Of a DNA stretch of 54,801 bases, positions 19,377 to 27,157 are shown one piece after another. The position numbers were made by a program, and so were the translations under genes. The notes below the pieces were generated by a model. The model had not been told where the DNA came from and searched no databases. It saw only the letters and a program-made list of their open reading frames with translations. How positions within the stretch are numbered: position 1 is the first letter of the stretch; the number at the start of each line of letters is the position of its first letter. This stretch comes from Candidatus Zipacnadum vermilionense (GTDB taxonomy: Bacteria; Armatimonadota; Zipacnadia; Zipacnadales; Zipacnadaceae): the NCBI GenBank assembly GCA_029821755.1, contig JALGSV010000021.1:1-54801 (forward strand). Reading direction: 5' to 3'.

Positions 19377-20131
19377 GGGAGGCAACCGCGTGGATGGCAG
19401 CGGTCACGCTGGTGCTGGCGTCAGTGGCGGGGGTGCTTGGTCAGGCGGGGGCGCCGGAGGTGCAGGGCGATTCCTATACCGAGCCGGTGGGACTCCCCCT
19501 GCCGCAGGAGGGCTTTGATCCGCGGACCACCGTGGTTCCAGTGAAGATCGAGGAGCAGCCGGCAGCGGGACTCAAGGTAGCCGGCGGCACCTGGAACAGC
19601 CGCGTCGGCGATGCCGCGCGCGCAGCGAAGGTGGTGTGCCTGGTGCCGCTGGGACTGTGGCCGAGCGCGGAGAGCAAGGTGGGGCAACGGTGCATCGCCG
19701 CCGCCTTCGCGGCGCTGCGGCCCTACCCGCCGGAGGAGCTGCCGCTCACCGAGCGCTGGAAGCCGCAGGCTGTTTACGTACAACTCTGGCCGGAACCCGC
19801 CTGGAACCTGACCGGCCGGCAGGCGCTGGTTTTCTGGCTGCGGGTGAGCAATCCCCGTCCGTTCGGGCCGAATCCGAAGGCAGAGTTGGTAGCGCGCTCC
19901 GGGGACAAGCTGGTCTACGCCCAGGGCGGCACGGCGGCGCTGCTCGCCGCCCTGGCGCAGGGCGACACCTGGCAGGAGGTGCGCCTGCCGCTGGCGGAGA
20001 TCACGCCCCTTGATTCCCGGATCGAGAGATTCCCGGTGGAGCAGGTCATCGGGCTGACGATCTCCCTGCACGTCAACACGCCAGAAGTGTTCACGGAAGT
20101 GGTGTGGATTGATGGGTTGAGGTTTGAGTAA
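19373..20131 (+). CDS. secreted protein of unknown function with a CIA30/CBM11-like beta-sandwich
   Basis: 252 residues. ATG 19373 overlaps the stop of paralog 3 (ATGA), the fourth gene in a chain of 4-nt overlaps, which implies translational coupling. Signal peptide MAAVTLVLASVAGVLGQ. The second half (PAWNLTGRQALVFWLRVSN, WQEVRLPLAEITPLD, VVWIDGLRFE at the C-terminus) has the strand order of sandwich domains such as CIA30/CBM11, where a ligand-facing W-x-x-V-x-L-P-L block and a terminal I-D-x-L-x-F are usual. No catalytic motif is visible. Given its place it may be an accessory binding partner of the CBM9-barrel proteins; this is inference. Confidence 0.65.
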   Translation: MREATAWMAAVTLVLASVAGVLGQAGAPEVQGDSYTEPVGLPLPQEGFDPRTTVVPVKIEEQPAAGLKVAGGTWNSRVGDAARAAKVVCLVPLGLWPSAESKVGQRCIAAAFAALRPYPPEELPLTERWKPQAVYVQLWPEPAWNLTGRQALVFWLRVSNPRPFGPNPKAELVARSGDKLVYAQGGTAALLAALAQGDTWQEVRLPLAEITPLDSRIERFPVEQVIGLTISLHVNTPEVFTEVVWIDGLRFE

Positions 20132-20205
20132 TTCTACCGGCCGCCTGGGCGCGCCAAGTCGGGCAAGGTGAGTAGTTGCGATCCCGGATCAGCGGAGGTT
20201 TTCCA

Positions 20206-23200
20206 ATGAAGCGTTTAGGACACCGACGGCATGGCTCACCACCAGGGCGGATTGGTCTGTGGAGCCGGGCTTGGTTCATTACGGCAGCCCTGCTCTTCGC
20301 GATTCCGGCGGTGTGCTTCGCGCAGGGCCCTCTCGCGGTGCTCTTCCTCGGCCCCGGGGCCCCCCGCCCCTCGGTCACGGGCTTTGAAGTCGGGTTCGAC
20401 AATTCCTACGGCAAGGAACTCAAGGCGCACGGCCTTGAATCCACCTCAGAGCCGGGCGTCGCGTACTCCCTCGACCGGTTGAAGCAGTTCAACGTGGTCG
20501 TGGTAGTGGGCAACCCCGCCGCCACTGTGGCGGCGGGACAGGGGGTCATCCCGGAGGACTGGCAGGAGTTCTGTGCTGTTCTCGAAGACTATCATAGGCT
20601 GGGGGGCGGTATCCTGTTCATGCCGGTGGGCTCTGAGCACCTGTCTGAAGCTCGGGACCTGACGGCCAACTACCTGCTCGAGCCCTATGGCGCCGGCGTC
20701 TACCCCGAGGCGCTGACCGATCCCAACCATACCTACAAAGCCGAGCGGTTCCGGCCCTTCGTTTGGGACTACTTCTGGACGAGCGCGATCACGCCCCATC
20801 CGGTCACGGCCGAGGTGAAGAACCTCTTCTTCCCCGTCATCGGTTCGCACCAGAGCGCCGCAACTGTCCCCCTGAAAGTGGACAACAGCTGGAGCGTGGT
20901 AGTCAGAGGCATGGACACGGCTCGTTCCGTGCCGGTGGACCCGCAGACGGTCAAACGCAGTGAGCTGGAATTGACTTATCTGTGGGACCAGGTCGGGAGC
21001 GTGCCCTCCTCGCCGGCGCTGATCGCGGTGAAGGCGCCTGCCGACGGCGGCCGCCTGGCTATCGTGCCTGTCTACAATACGTTCACCGTCTCCAACTGGC
21101 ACAACCCCGTGCTGGGCGACGTGGCCATGGAGCGGGGCGACGACGTGCGCAAGAGCGACCTGCAGACGCTACTGCTGAATACGTACCACTGGCTGGCGGA
21201 GCCGGCGGAAAAGACCGGGGCCGTCGGGGGCTTCGTCTACCAGCCGCCTACGCAAGATCTAACGCCGCTGGACTGGGACGCCCAGCCGGTGCCACCCAAG
21301 CGCAAGGTCCTACGGGGCCTGATCGGGGCGCATTCGAACCTTACCGACGGGCGGTCTACCGTGGCCGAGTATATGCGGAAGGCCGCGGAACTGGACCTGT
21401 CTTTCGTCGTCTTTACCGAGCCGCTCGCGCTCATGAACGCTGACAAGCACGCGCAACTGGTGGCGCAGTGCCAAGCCGCCTCGACCGAGACCTGCCTGGC
21501 TCTGCCGGGCTTGGGATATCAGGACAGCTCGGGCTTCTACTGGGTGGATTTCGTGACCTGGAAGTTCCCCGACGCTTCCCTGATCACCGGAGGTCGGATG
21601 AACAGCGCGCACAAGTGGGAGTTTGCTACCTGGCACGCGCATTGCTACCAGAGGGCCGGGCAGGAGAAGGAAGACGCGTGGTTCCAGTGCATGTACACCG
21701 GCGTGGTTCCGCTCAGCTATGAGGTCGACCGGCTTGTGGACAACTCGATCAAGCAGTACCTCCACCTGGAGGCCAACAATCACGCGCTGATTCCGGTCAG
21801 TCACGTGCGGGTGCGAGACGTGGACGAACTGGCGAGAGCCGCCGCGAGCGCGCACCTCACTTGCTTCTGGGGAGAGGGGCCGGCGGAGTTCCAAGAGGCA
21901 TACCAGGGGAACGCCATGGGCACCATGGACGTGTACTGGGTGCAGCGCACTTTCCTATCCAGCGGCCCCTCAATTGACCGCTGGGTATGCCAGAATCCTC
22001 TCGGCTTCCCTTGGCGGCTCCTGGCCAACCGCTTTCGAGTCTACCTGAGCGCCTCGTCGGCGGTGGGGCTGCAGGAAGTTCGTGTCTGGAACGCCGCCAC
22101 GGGGGAGCTGTACCGGCGCTTTGACCCGCAAGGGCAGAAGACCTTTGACGCCGTCATAGATGAGGCCCACAGCCGGCAATGGTACCTGGTGGCGGAGGTC
22201 GTCGACACGCTAGGGCGGACGGCCCTCAGCTCCAGCCTGCGCACCTTCACCGAGGGGAACCGCTCCTGGTCCATGAGTGATCGCTTCATGACGATGAACC
22301 ATCCTCATGACTGGAACGACGACCACACGCTCATTGTGCAGTACACCGGCGCGGATCCGGGCTACGTCAAGAGCGCGCCGCTCGCCGGCCTGAGCCCCTT
22401 CAACTCGTTTGCCGATACTCTGATGGAGGTCGGGATTGACGGCGGGCTCAAGTCCCAGGCGATTGCCGAAGTGTGGCCGTTCATCAATACCGACCAGGGC
22501 AGTGAACCGTCTGCGCCTGCCTACCGGCATGACCTTAAGCTGGCTGCCCACGACGTACACATAGTTGACTACATCGGCGAAACCAAACGGCCGGAATCTG
22601 CGCAGCCGTGGTACAAGGCCTATGAAGACCCCGTGCCTCGGCAGGTAGACAATCAGTTCGCAGACATGGCCGTGCGCTACTACGTTTACCGGCCGCGCTT
22701 CCACCAGGACGCTTACGTCAACCTGGTGGAATTCACGGCCACGATCAAGCAGGACCTCACCCTCAAAGGTCCGGTGCCGTTGCGTGTGTGTAACCTGCGC
22801 AAGAACCAGCCGGGGGTACCCGGGGAGTTCGACCACGTTACCGTTAAGGACACCTCCGGCCGAACCCTCAATTGGAAACTAGCCTGGCAGCAGGGCTTGG
22901 CTCATGAGGGCACACTGGGCGCTGGTGACTATCTGACGCTCTACAACTTCGTCGGCGGAGCGCCGCTCTTCGTGGCGATCACGCCCGTTAACTACCGCTT
23001 GGTTGGCTCCGGCGGGGGAATGGGGGCGGACATCTTCCTGGGGCGGGAGGGGGACATGCTGAAGAAGGGGGACCGGCTTACCGCACGGTTCCTTCTGCTC
23101 ACACTGCCGATGCAACAGCAGACCACCAACCTGTGGATCGAGGACTTCGTGCACAATCTCGGCGTGGCGGGGGGTAAACCAGGCTATCTCTTTACCGTCA

Positions 23201-23646
23201 CCCAGGGGAAGGTCGTCTCGACGCGGTACGAACTAGTATTCGACGCGGTCCAGGGCGGAGTGGAGCTTAATCTGCCCCAGTGCGACTTGCCCCAGAACCT
23301 ACCGATCGTCGTGCGTGGCGTGTCCGACCGCCTCCCATGCGGTATATGGGAGTCTAAGGGAACTTCCATGCGAGAGATCGGCGTCTACCAGGGCGCCGCC
23401 TATGCCACCGTGGACACCCGCGCCCAGGACAGCGAGTTGTACGTGGGCAATCTACTCCAGTGCAGCAGTCCCGACCTGCGCGTGAGCATGGTCCCTACGG
23501 TCGCGGGGTACTTGATGGAAGTCCACAACCCCACCGAGATGGCGGTCAAAGCAGTGGTCAGTGGCAACCCTTCTTTCCCGCCCTTGAGGGGGTGGAAGGC
23601 CGAGGTCACCGTGCCGGCCGGCAGCTCTGTGCGCCTCACGAAGTAA
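20206..23646 (+). CDS. very large secreted protein with GATase-like N-domain and degenerate PHP-like domain
   Basis: 1146 residues from ATG 20206, with GGAGG at 20193-20197. N-terminal signal or anchor at about 24-45 (WFITAALLFAIPAVCFAQ). Residues about 48-340 form a Rossmann-like class I amidotransferase-type domain (LAVLFLGPGAP, NVVVVVGNPA, LGGGILFMPVG) without a clear Cys-His-Glu triad. Residues about 365-500 resemble a PHP phosphoesterase: GLIGAHSNLTDGRSTVAEYM corresponds to the H-x-H-x4-SDG opening, and AAELDLSFVVFTE to the strand that normally ends in TDH. Two of the usual metal ligands are therefore replaced. The rest is beta-rich with no recognised domain. A shorter paralog lies at 1531-1962. 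It may follow the four-gene operon, 74 bp upstream. Function unknown. Confidence 0.65.
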   Translation: MKRLGHRRHGSPPGRIGLWSRAWFITAALLFAIPAVCFAQGPLAVLFLGPGAPRPSVTGFEVGFDNSYGKELKAHGLESTSEPGVAYSLDRLKQFNVVVVVGNPAATVAAGQGVIPEDWQEFCAVLEDYHRLGGGILFMPVGSEHLSEARDLTANYLLEPYGAGVYPEALTDPNHTYKAERFRPFVWDYFWTSAITPHPVTAEVKNLFFPVIGSHQSAATVPLKVDNSWSVVVRGMDTARSVPVDPQTVKRSELELTYLWDQVGSVPSSPALIAVKAPADGGRLAIVPVYNTFTVSNWHNPVLGDVAMERGDDVRKSDLQTLLLNTYHWLAEPAEKTGAVGGFVYQPPTQDLTPLDWDAQPVPPKRKVLRGLIGAHSNLTDGRSTVAEYMRKAAELDLSFVVFTEPLALMNADKHAQLVAQCQAASTETCLALPGLGYQDSSGFYWVDFVTWKFPDASLITGGRMNSAHKWEFATWHAHCYQRAGQEKEDAWFQCMYTGVVPLSYEVDRLVDNSIKQYLHLEANNHALIPVSHVRVRDVDELARAAASAHLTCFWGEGPAEFQEAYQGNAMGTMDVYWVQRTFLSSGPSIDRWVCQNPLGFPWRLLANRFRVYLSASSAVGLQEVRVWNAATGELYRRFDPQGQKTFDAVIDEAHSRQWYLVAEVVDTLGRTALSSSLRTFTEGNRSWSMSDRFMTMNHPHDWNDDHTLIVQYTGADPGYVKSAPLAGLSPFNSFADTLMEVGIDGGLKSQAIAEVWPFINTDQGSEPSAPAYRHDLKLAAHDVHIVDYIGETKRPESAQPWYKAYEDPVPRQVDNQFADMAVRYYVYRPRFHQDAYVNLVEFTATIKQDLTLKGPVPLRVCNLRKNQPGVPGEFDHVTVKDTSGRTLNWKLAWQQGLAHEGTLGAGDYLTLYNFVGGAPLFVAITPVNYRLVGSGGGMGADIFLGREGDMLKKGDRLTARFLLLTLPMQQQTTNLWIEDFVHNLGVAGGKPGYLFTVTQGKVVSTRYELVFDAVQGGVELNLPQCDLPQNLPIVVRGVSDRLPCGIWESKGTSMREIGVYQGAAYATVDTRAQDSELYVGNLLQCSSPDLRVSMVPTVAGYLMEVHNPTEMAVKAVVSGNPSFPPLRGWKAEVTVPAGSSVRLTK

Positions 23647-23785
23647 TCACAGCTGGTTGACCTTGGCACTCCCCCCAGGATCGGGCGCGAGTGGATACAG
23701 TGCCGAGTATCATGGACTCACAGAAAGCCCAATAAACGGCTTGGAACGGGGCTTTGTGGGTGCATACTTCGGCTTCTGTGCCTGA

Positions 23786-24079
23786 TTACTCACCGATATG
23801 CGCTGCCCCTGCTCTGCACTCGTCGTTGGCCAGCCAGTTGCGGAAGTCGTCCAATAAGGGGAGCCAGTCTGAACACTTGAGCCCTTCTGCCAGCCAGCAG
23901 AAGGGGTTTTTGTAGTCTGGAGGCAGGTTTTCGCCGCCGAAGCTGCAGTTCGATAGTAGGATATCCAGCAGTTTCCGCCTCCCGAACGCATCCTGCCGAA
24001 TCCACAGGCTGTAAGCCTTGCTGGCGAGTTCTATAGTGCGACTGCCCTCCTCGCAGTAGCATTGGTTGGCGTTCTCGTG
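23786..24079 (-). mobile_element. serine recombinase C-terminal remnant
   Basis: One minus-strand frame, closed by TAA at 23786-23788, reads ENANQCYCEEGSRTIELASK, AYSLWIRQDAFGRRKLLDIL and LSNCSFGGENLPPDYKNPF. This is the usual tail of large serine site-specific recombinases (NANQnYVEEG, LSNC, PPDYKNPF blocks). A TGA immediately precedes the first recognisable codons, and the catalytic and zinc-ribbon parts are absent. Confidence 0.7.
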
Positions 24080-24177
24080 TCACTCCCCCCCGGCGTGGGG
24101 GTGCACCGGCGGTGATTGACCTGCTACCATGCACTTGATTCTTCGGTGACCCTACTTCAGGGGTTCCGGAGCGGACC

Positions 24178-25647
24178 TCACCGCCGCCGGAGCGTGTACT
24201 TCAGCTGATAGCTACCGGTCGTGTCACCGTTGTAGAAGTCCAATCTGCCGGCCATGCTCTCCCCCCCGTCCAGCATCTGCTGCAGATCCGGCGCAGTTGC
24301 CAGGAACCCTTCGGCGCCCAGATAGACAGGGTCCTTGGTCAAGAGGTCCACGATGCCGTTCAGCATGCCCTCAAGCAGCCCCAGCAGTTGCTCTATAATG
24401 CCCGAGCCGCTCATACTCGACCCATACATCGCCGCCAGCATCTCTGCTGCCAGGTCCACCACTCCCTCCACCGTGCTGGGGCTCACTGCGGTAACGTTCC
24501 ACTCGTACAACGCCGTCTGCACGGCCAGGAAGTACTCGATTCCCTCGTAGCCCTGCTCGGGTGGCAGTACATACTGGTCCCCGTCCTGGTAGCCCATGGA
24601 GCTTCCGTCCTCGAAAGGTCTGTACTTACCCGAGTTCTTAGACCAGGAACTCTCGTCCGCCACTACCATCCAGAAGGTCACGAGCGAGTCCTGGAACACT
24701 TGCTCGTCGTTCGGCCCTCGCGACTCGTCAATGCACACCATCTCGTCGAAGGTCAAGCGATACAGCGGTACAACGACCTCGTAGTCCACTGCATTGATGT
24801 CCGTATGGCTTCCCGGCGCTTCCACATGAATCTCATACGAGCCCGGGTAGATGTTCTTGGGGATCTTGCATTGCAGCTTGGTACTGGTTAGCGCTGTAAC
24901 CACCACGCGCGCTTGCTCCTCATTGTGCAGGCCCACTGGGGTGAAGACGACGGTGTGCTTCTTGCCTGCCTGGTAGTTGCGTCCGGCGAGGTAGATAACG
25001 TCTCCCGGCTCTGCGTCATCGGGGGTGATGCTGGTAATAATGGCCAGGTTGGCATTGCTCTCCGGCTGGGTAACGGGTACTGCCTCCCCCGCCTCCACGT
25101 CCTGGTCCCCGAACTTCCCGTACCCGCCCCCCAGGTCCCGGAATAGCGCCGCCTGCAGCTGTTGCTCCTCCAGCGGGGCCGTATTGGCCATACCTTCCGG
25201 CTGGAAGTCCGGCAGGACGAAACGAGCGCGCTTCTGCTGTATGGGAATGGCATTGTAGCCCTGCACGAATTGCGTCAGCACTTCCTGGGTCACGCCTGGC
25301 CGCGCGGCAACCGCTGCGGCAAACTCCTGGTCCAGAGCGCCCTTGTCCTCCACATCCTGTAGGTATCGCTGCGCCAGTTGCGCCAGAATCGGTATGACCG
25401 CGCTCTTGCCTGACCCGCGCCTGATCCCCACCAACGTCCCTTGCGGCGGCCCGGGTCGCACCTTGGGGCGCAACTGCGTTGGCGTCTGGATCCCCGGAGC
25501 CGGCCCCACCTCGCCCGCGGGGGCGGGTGAAGGCTGGGGCTGAGGACGCGGGGGCCGCGACGGCGCCGCCATAGCCGCGACCGCTGTACTCAGAAGGAGA
25601 CCACAGAGGATGCGCCCTACCGACAACCTGATGAGTCTACTGGTCAT
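24178..25647 (-). CDS. secreted protein with IPT/TIG-like domain
   Basis: 489 residues from ATG 25647. Signal peptide (LIRLSVGRILCGLLLSTAVAA) followed by a proline-rich linker (PPRPQPQPSPAPAGE), which suggests a cell-wall or surface location. Residues about 205-300 (AIITSITPDDAEPGDVIYLA, GRNY, KLQCKIPKNIYPGSYEIHVE) fit an IPT/TIG immunoglobulin-like domain. A second region (CIDESRGPNDEQVFQDSLV, FWMVVADESSW) and a hydrophobic, glycine- and leucine-rich stretch (EQLLGLLEGMLNGIVDLL) follow; the latter could be an amphipathic membrane-active helix. The C-terminus ends in RLDFYNGDTTGSYQLKY. I do not recognise the overall family. The start has only a weak AGAGG box. Confidence 0.7.
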   Translation of the reverse strand: MTSRLIRLSVGRILCGLLLSTAVAAMAAPSRPPRPQPQPSPAPAGEVGPAPGIQTPTQLRPKVRPGPPQGTLVGIRRGSGKSAVIPILAQLAQRYLQDVEDKGALDQEFAAAVAARPGVTQEVLTQFVQGYNAIPIQQKRARFVLPDFQPEGMANTAPLEEQQLQAALFRDLGGGYGKFGDQDVEAGEAVPVTQPESNANLAIITSITPDDAEPGDVIYLAGRNYQAGKKHTVVFTPVGLHNEEQARVVVTALTSTKLQCKIPKNIYPGSYEIHVEAPGSHTDINAVDYEVVVPLYRLTFDEMVCIDESRGPNDEQVFQDSLVTFWMVVADESSWSKNSGKYRPFEDGSSMGYQDGDQYVLPPEQGYEGIEYFLAVQTALYEWNVTAVSPSTVEGVVDLAAEMLAAMYGSSMSGSGIIEQLLGLLEGMLNGIVDLLTKDPVYLGAEGFLATAPDLQQMLDGGESMAGRLDFYNGDTTGSYQLKYTLRRR

Positions 25648-25958
25648 GGCTTTTGCCTCTTTCTTTTGCGGGCTAGTCTTAGATTCAGCGAGTAGTTGGT
25701 ACAGTTCTTTGTATTTCTTCGCCCCTCAGGTGGTCGACTCCTGCGCTTGGCACGGTCTTCTTCGTCCCGGACGGCCTGCAGCGCCTACGTCGGCGGGTGC
25801 AACGGTCTCCGCAGTTACCTGCGGCGTCTGCCGGCGGTTCAGACATGGCAAGCAGACACTTCTCCTGATACGCGGCCCGCGGGGATGGCCCCTTCTCTAC
25901 CCCCTTGCTGGGTCAAGCACATGCTGGAGGCCGTTGGGCACCGCCTCGCCGCTCGTCG
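25648..25958. other. gap with no recognisable gene
   Basis: Short frames occur on both strands (for example a minus-strand ATG near 25851 opening SEPPADAAGNCGDR), but none shows a family motif or a good ribosome binding site. The first bases are likely the 5' untranslated region of the IPT/TIG-like gene. Confidence 0.4.
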
Positions 25959-26222
25959 TGAAGTAGCGGCCAGGTAGGGATCGGGGGCCTGTACGATCTC
26001 CAGCGCCCAGGGCGTCACGGTGCCGGTCTCGGCGTAGCGGCAGTGGTCGAGGTCCACGTCGCATGGCCCGCCGGTGAGCACGATCCCCAGGCCATCAAAC
26101 CGTCGGACGTGCTGGAGGGCGGAAGAGAAGTCAACCCACGTGGCCGGGTCGGTCGCGCTCACCAAGTGGCCGGTGAGGGGGTTGTAAGGGCGCTTTGTCG
26201 GTTTGACGTCGGCGCTAAGCTC
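25959..26222 (-). pseudogene. primase-polymerase (prim-pol) N-terminal fragment
   Basis: Minus-strand frame: KPTKRPYNPLTGHLVSATDP, ATWVDFSSALQHVRRFDGLG, IVLTGGPCDVDLDHCRYAET, GTVTPWALEIV. The K-x-P-Y-N-P, D-P-x-T-W and DLDHC blocks are diagnostic of the bifunctional primase/polymerase domain of phages and plasmids; DxD supplies metal ligands. The usual next block (TYxExSPSGxGxH) is gone and the helicase part is missing. Remnant of a prophage or plasmid replication gene. Confidence 0.65.
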
Positions 26223-26336
26223 CAGCCGTCAGCACACCTACGTCACACGCTCCCGCAAGGGCGCCATCGTCCCTCAAGACGTGGCCCGTGAGGGTGGCTG
26301 GGGCCAAGGGGGCCTCCACCGGCCCCTCCGGCAAGG

Positions 26337-26900
26337 TCATGCCAGCCGGGCGTAGGCGACGACAAGCCCAGGCCCAGCGCCGGGCTCCGGGTTGGTCGTA
26401 GGCCCTGCACCTGTCTCCTCAAGGGAGGTGACCAACACATCATCTAGGTAGACGCTGGTCTCCTCAACCGTCTCGAAGCTGATCCCGCCCGGCCCCAGGG
26501 GAGTGCGGTCCTCATACTGCAGTACACGAACTCCGTCGACTCGCACCTGCACCTGAGAGCCCTGGCAGGTCACTTCAACGGTGATGAAGCGATTACTGGG
26601 CACCGGGCGTTCGGAGACGGCGAGGTCGTTGAAGAAGGTCTCCGGACCGGTCTGCTTAGCCAGGTACACCCACTCCGATTCCGAACGCAGGCCGACAAAG
26701 TGCCGCCGCGGGCCGTCCACGCGGCAGTTAAGGTGTACGGCGCCGCGTAGGAGCCGGAGTTGTAGCTTGAGCGTTAGGTCGCCCCAAACGCCGCCCCCAT
26801 ATCTCGCCCACCCGGAACGGTTCCCGCGCAGGTAGCGGCCGGCGGCAACCACGTCGGTAGGTATGATGGCAGGGGCAGGGGGAGCAACCAGGAAGGGCAA
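26337..26900 (-). pseudogene. DUF1080/LamG-like domain fragment
   Basis: 187 codons in an open frame with no ATG and no ribosome binding site; a TGA lies just before the first residues (TTG 26900). The body reads GDLTLKLQLRLLRGAVHLNC, RSESEWVYLAKQTG, FITVEVTCQGSQVQVRVDG and TSVYLDDVLVTSLEE, the jelly-roll pattern of DUF1080 (3-keto-disaccharide hydrolase-type) or LamG domains, where V-x-V-D-G and a terminal I/V-x-x-D-D-V are typical. Probably the surviving C-terminal part of a larger secreted protein. Nothing else in the immediate surroundings completes it. Confidence 0.5.
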
Positions 26901-27028
26901 GCAGGCTGCCCCGCGAGCTAAGGATCACCGACCAGACCTACTACCGCTGGCGGAGTGGCACTGGGTGAGGCCGAGCGGGAGGAAACCACGTTAATCATAC
27001 GGGGTGTCTGGGGATTGAGGCACTTCAT

Positions 27029-27057
27029 TTGCGGTCTTTTCCCAACTGATGTATAAG
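27029..27057 (+). promoter_or_regulatory. sigma70-type promoter for the double beta-helix gene
   Basis: TTGCGG (27029-27034), 17-bp spacer, TATAAG (27052-27057), in a locally AT-richer stretch about 100 bp upstream of the ATG at 27158. Sequence match only. Confidence 0.45.
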
Positions 27058-27157
27058 ACAGTTTGCACACAGCAAACGCCACCTGACGGCGACGGCCGGC
27101 AGTTCAGCGAACAGAAGCTGATCTACAGGCTCCGCCATTCGCAAGGAGACATTTGAC

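Noticed and set aside
23727-23758. Possible terminator hairpin (AAAGCCC with GGGCTTT) near the recombinase remnant
   Set aside because: Stem only seven base pairs with a long loop and no clean T-run on either side.
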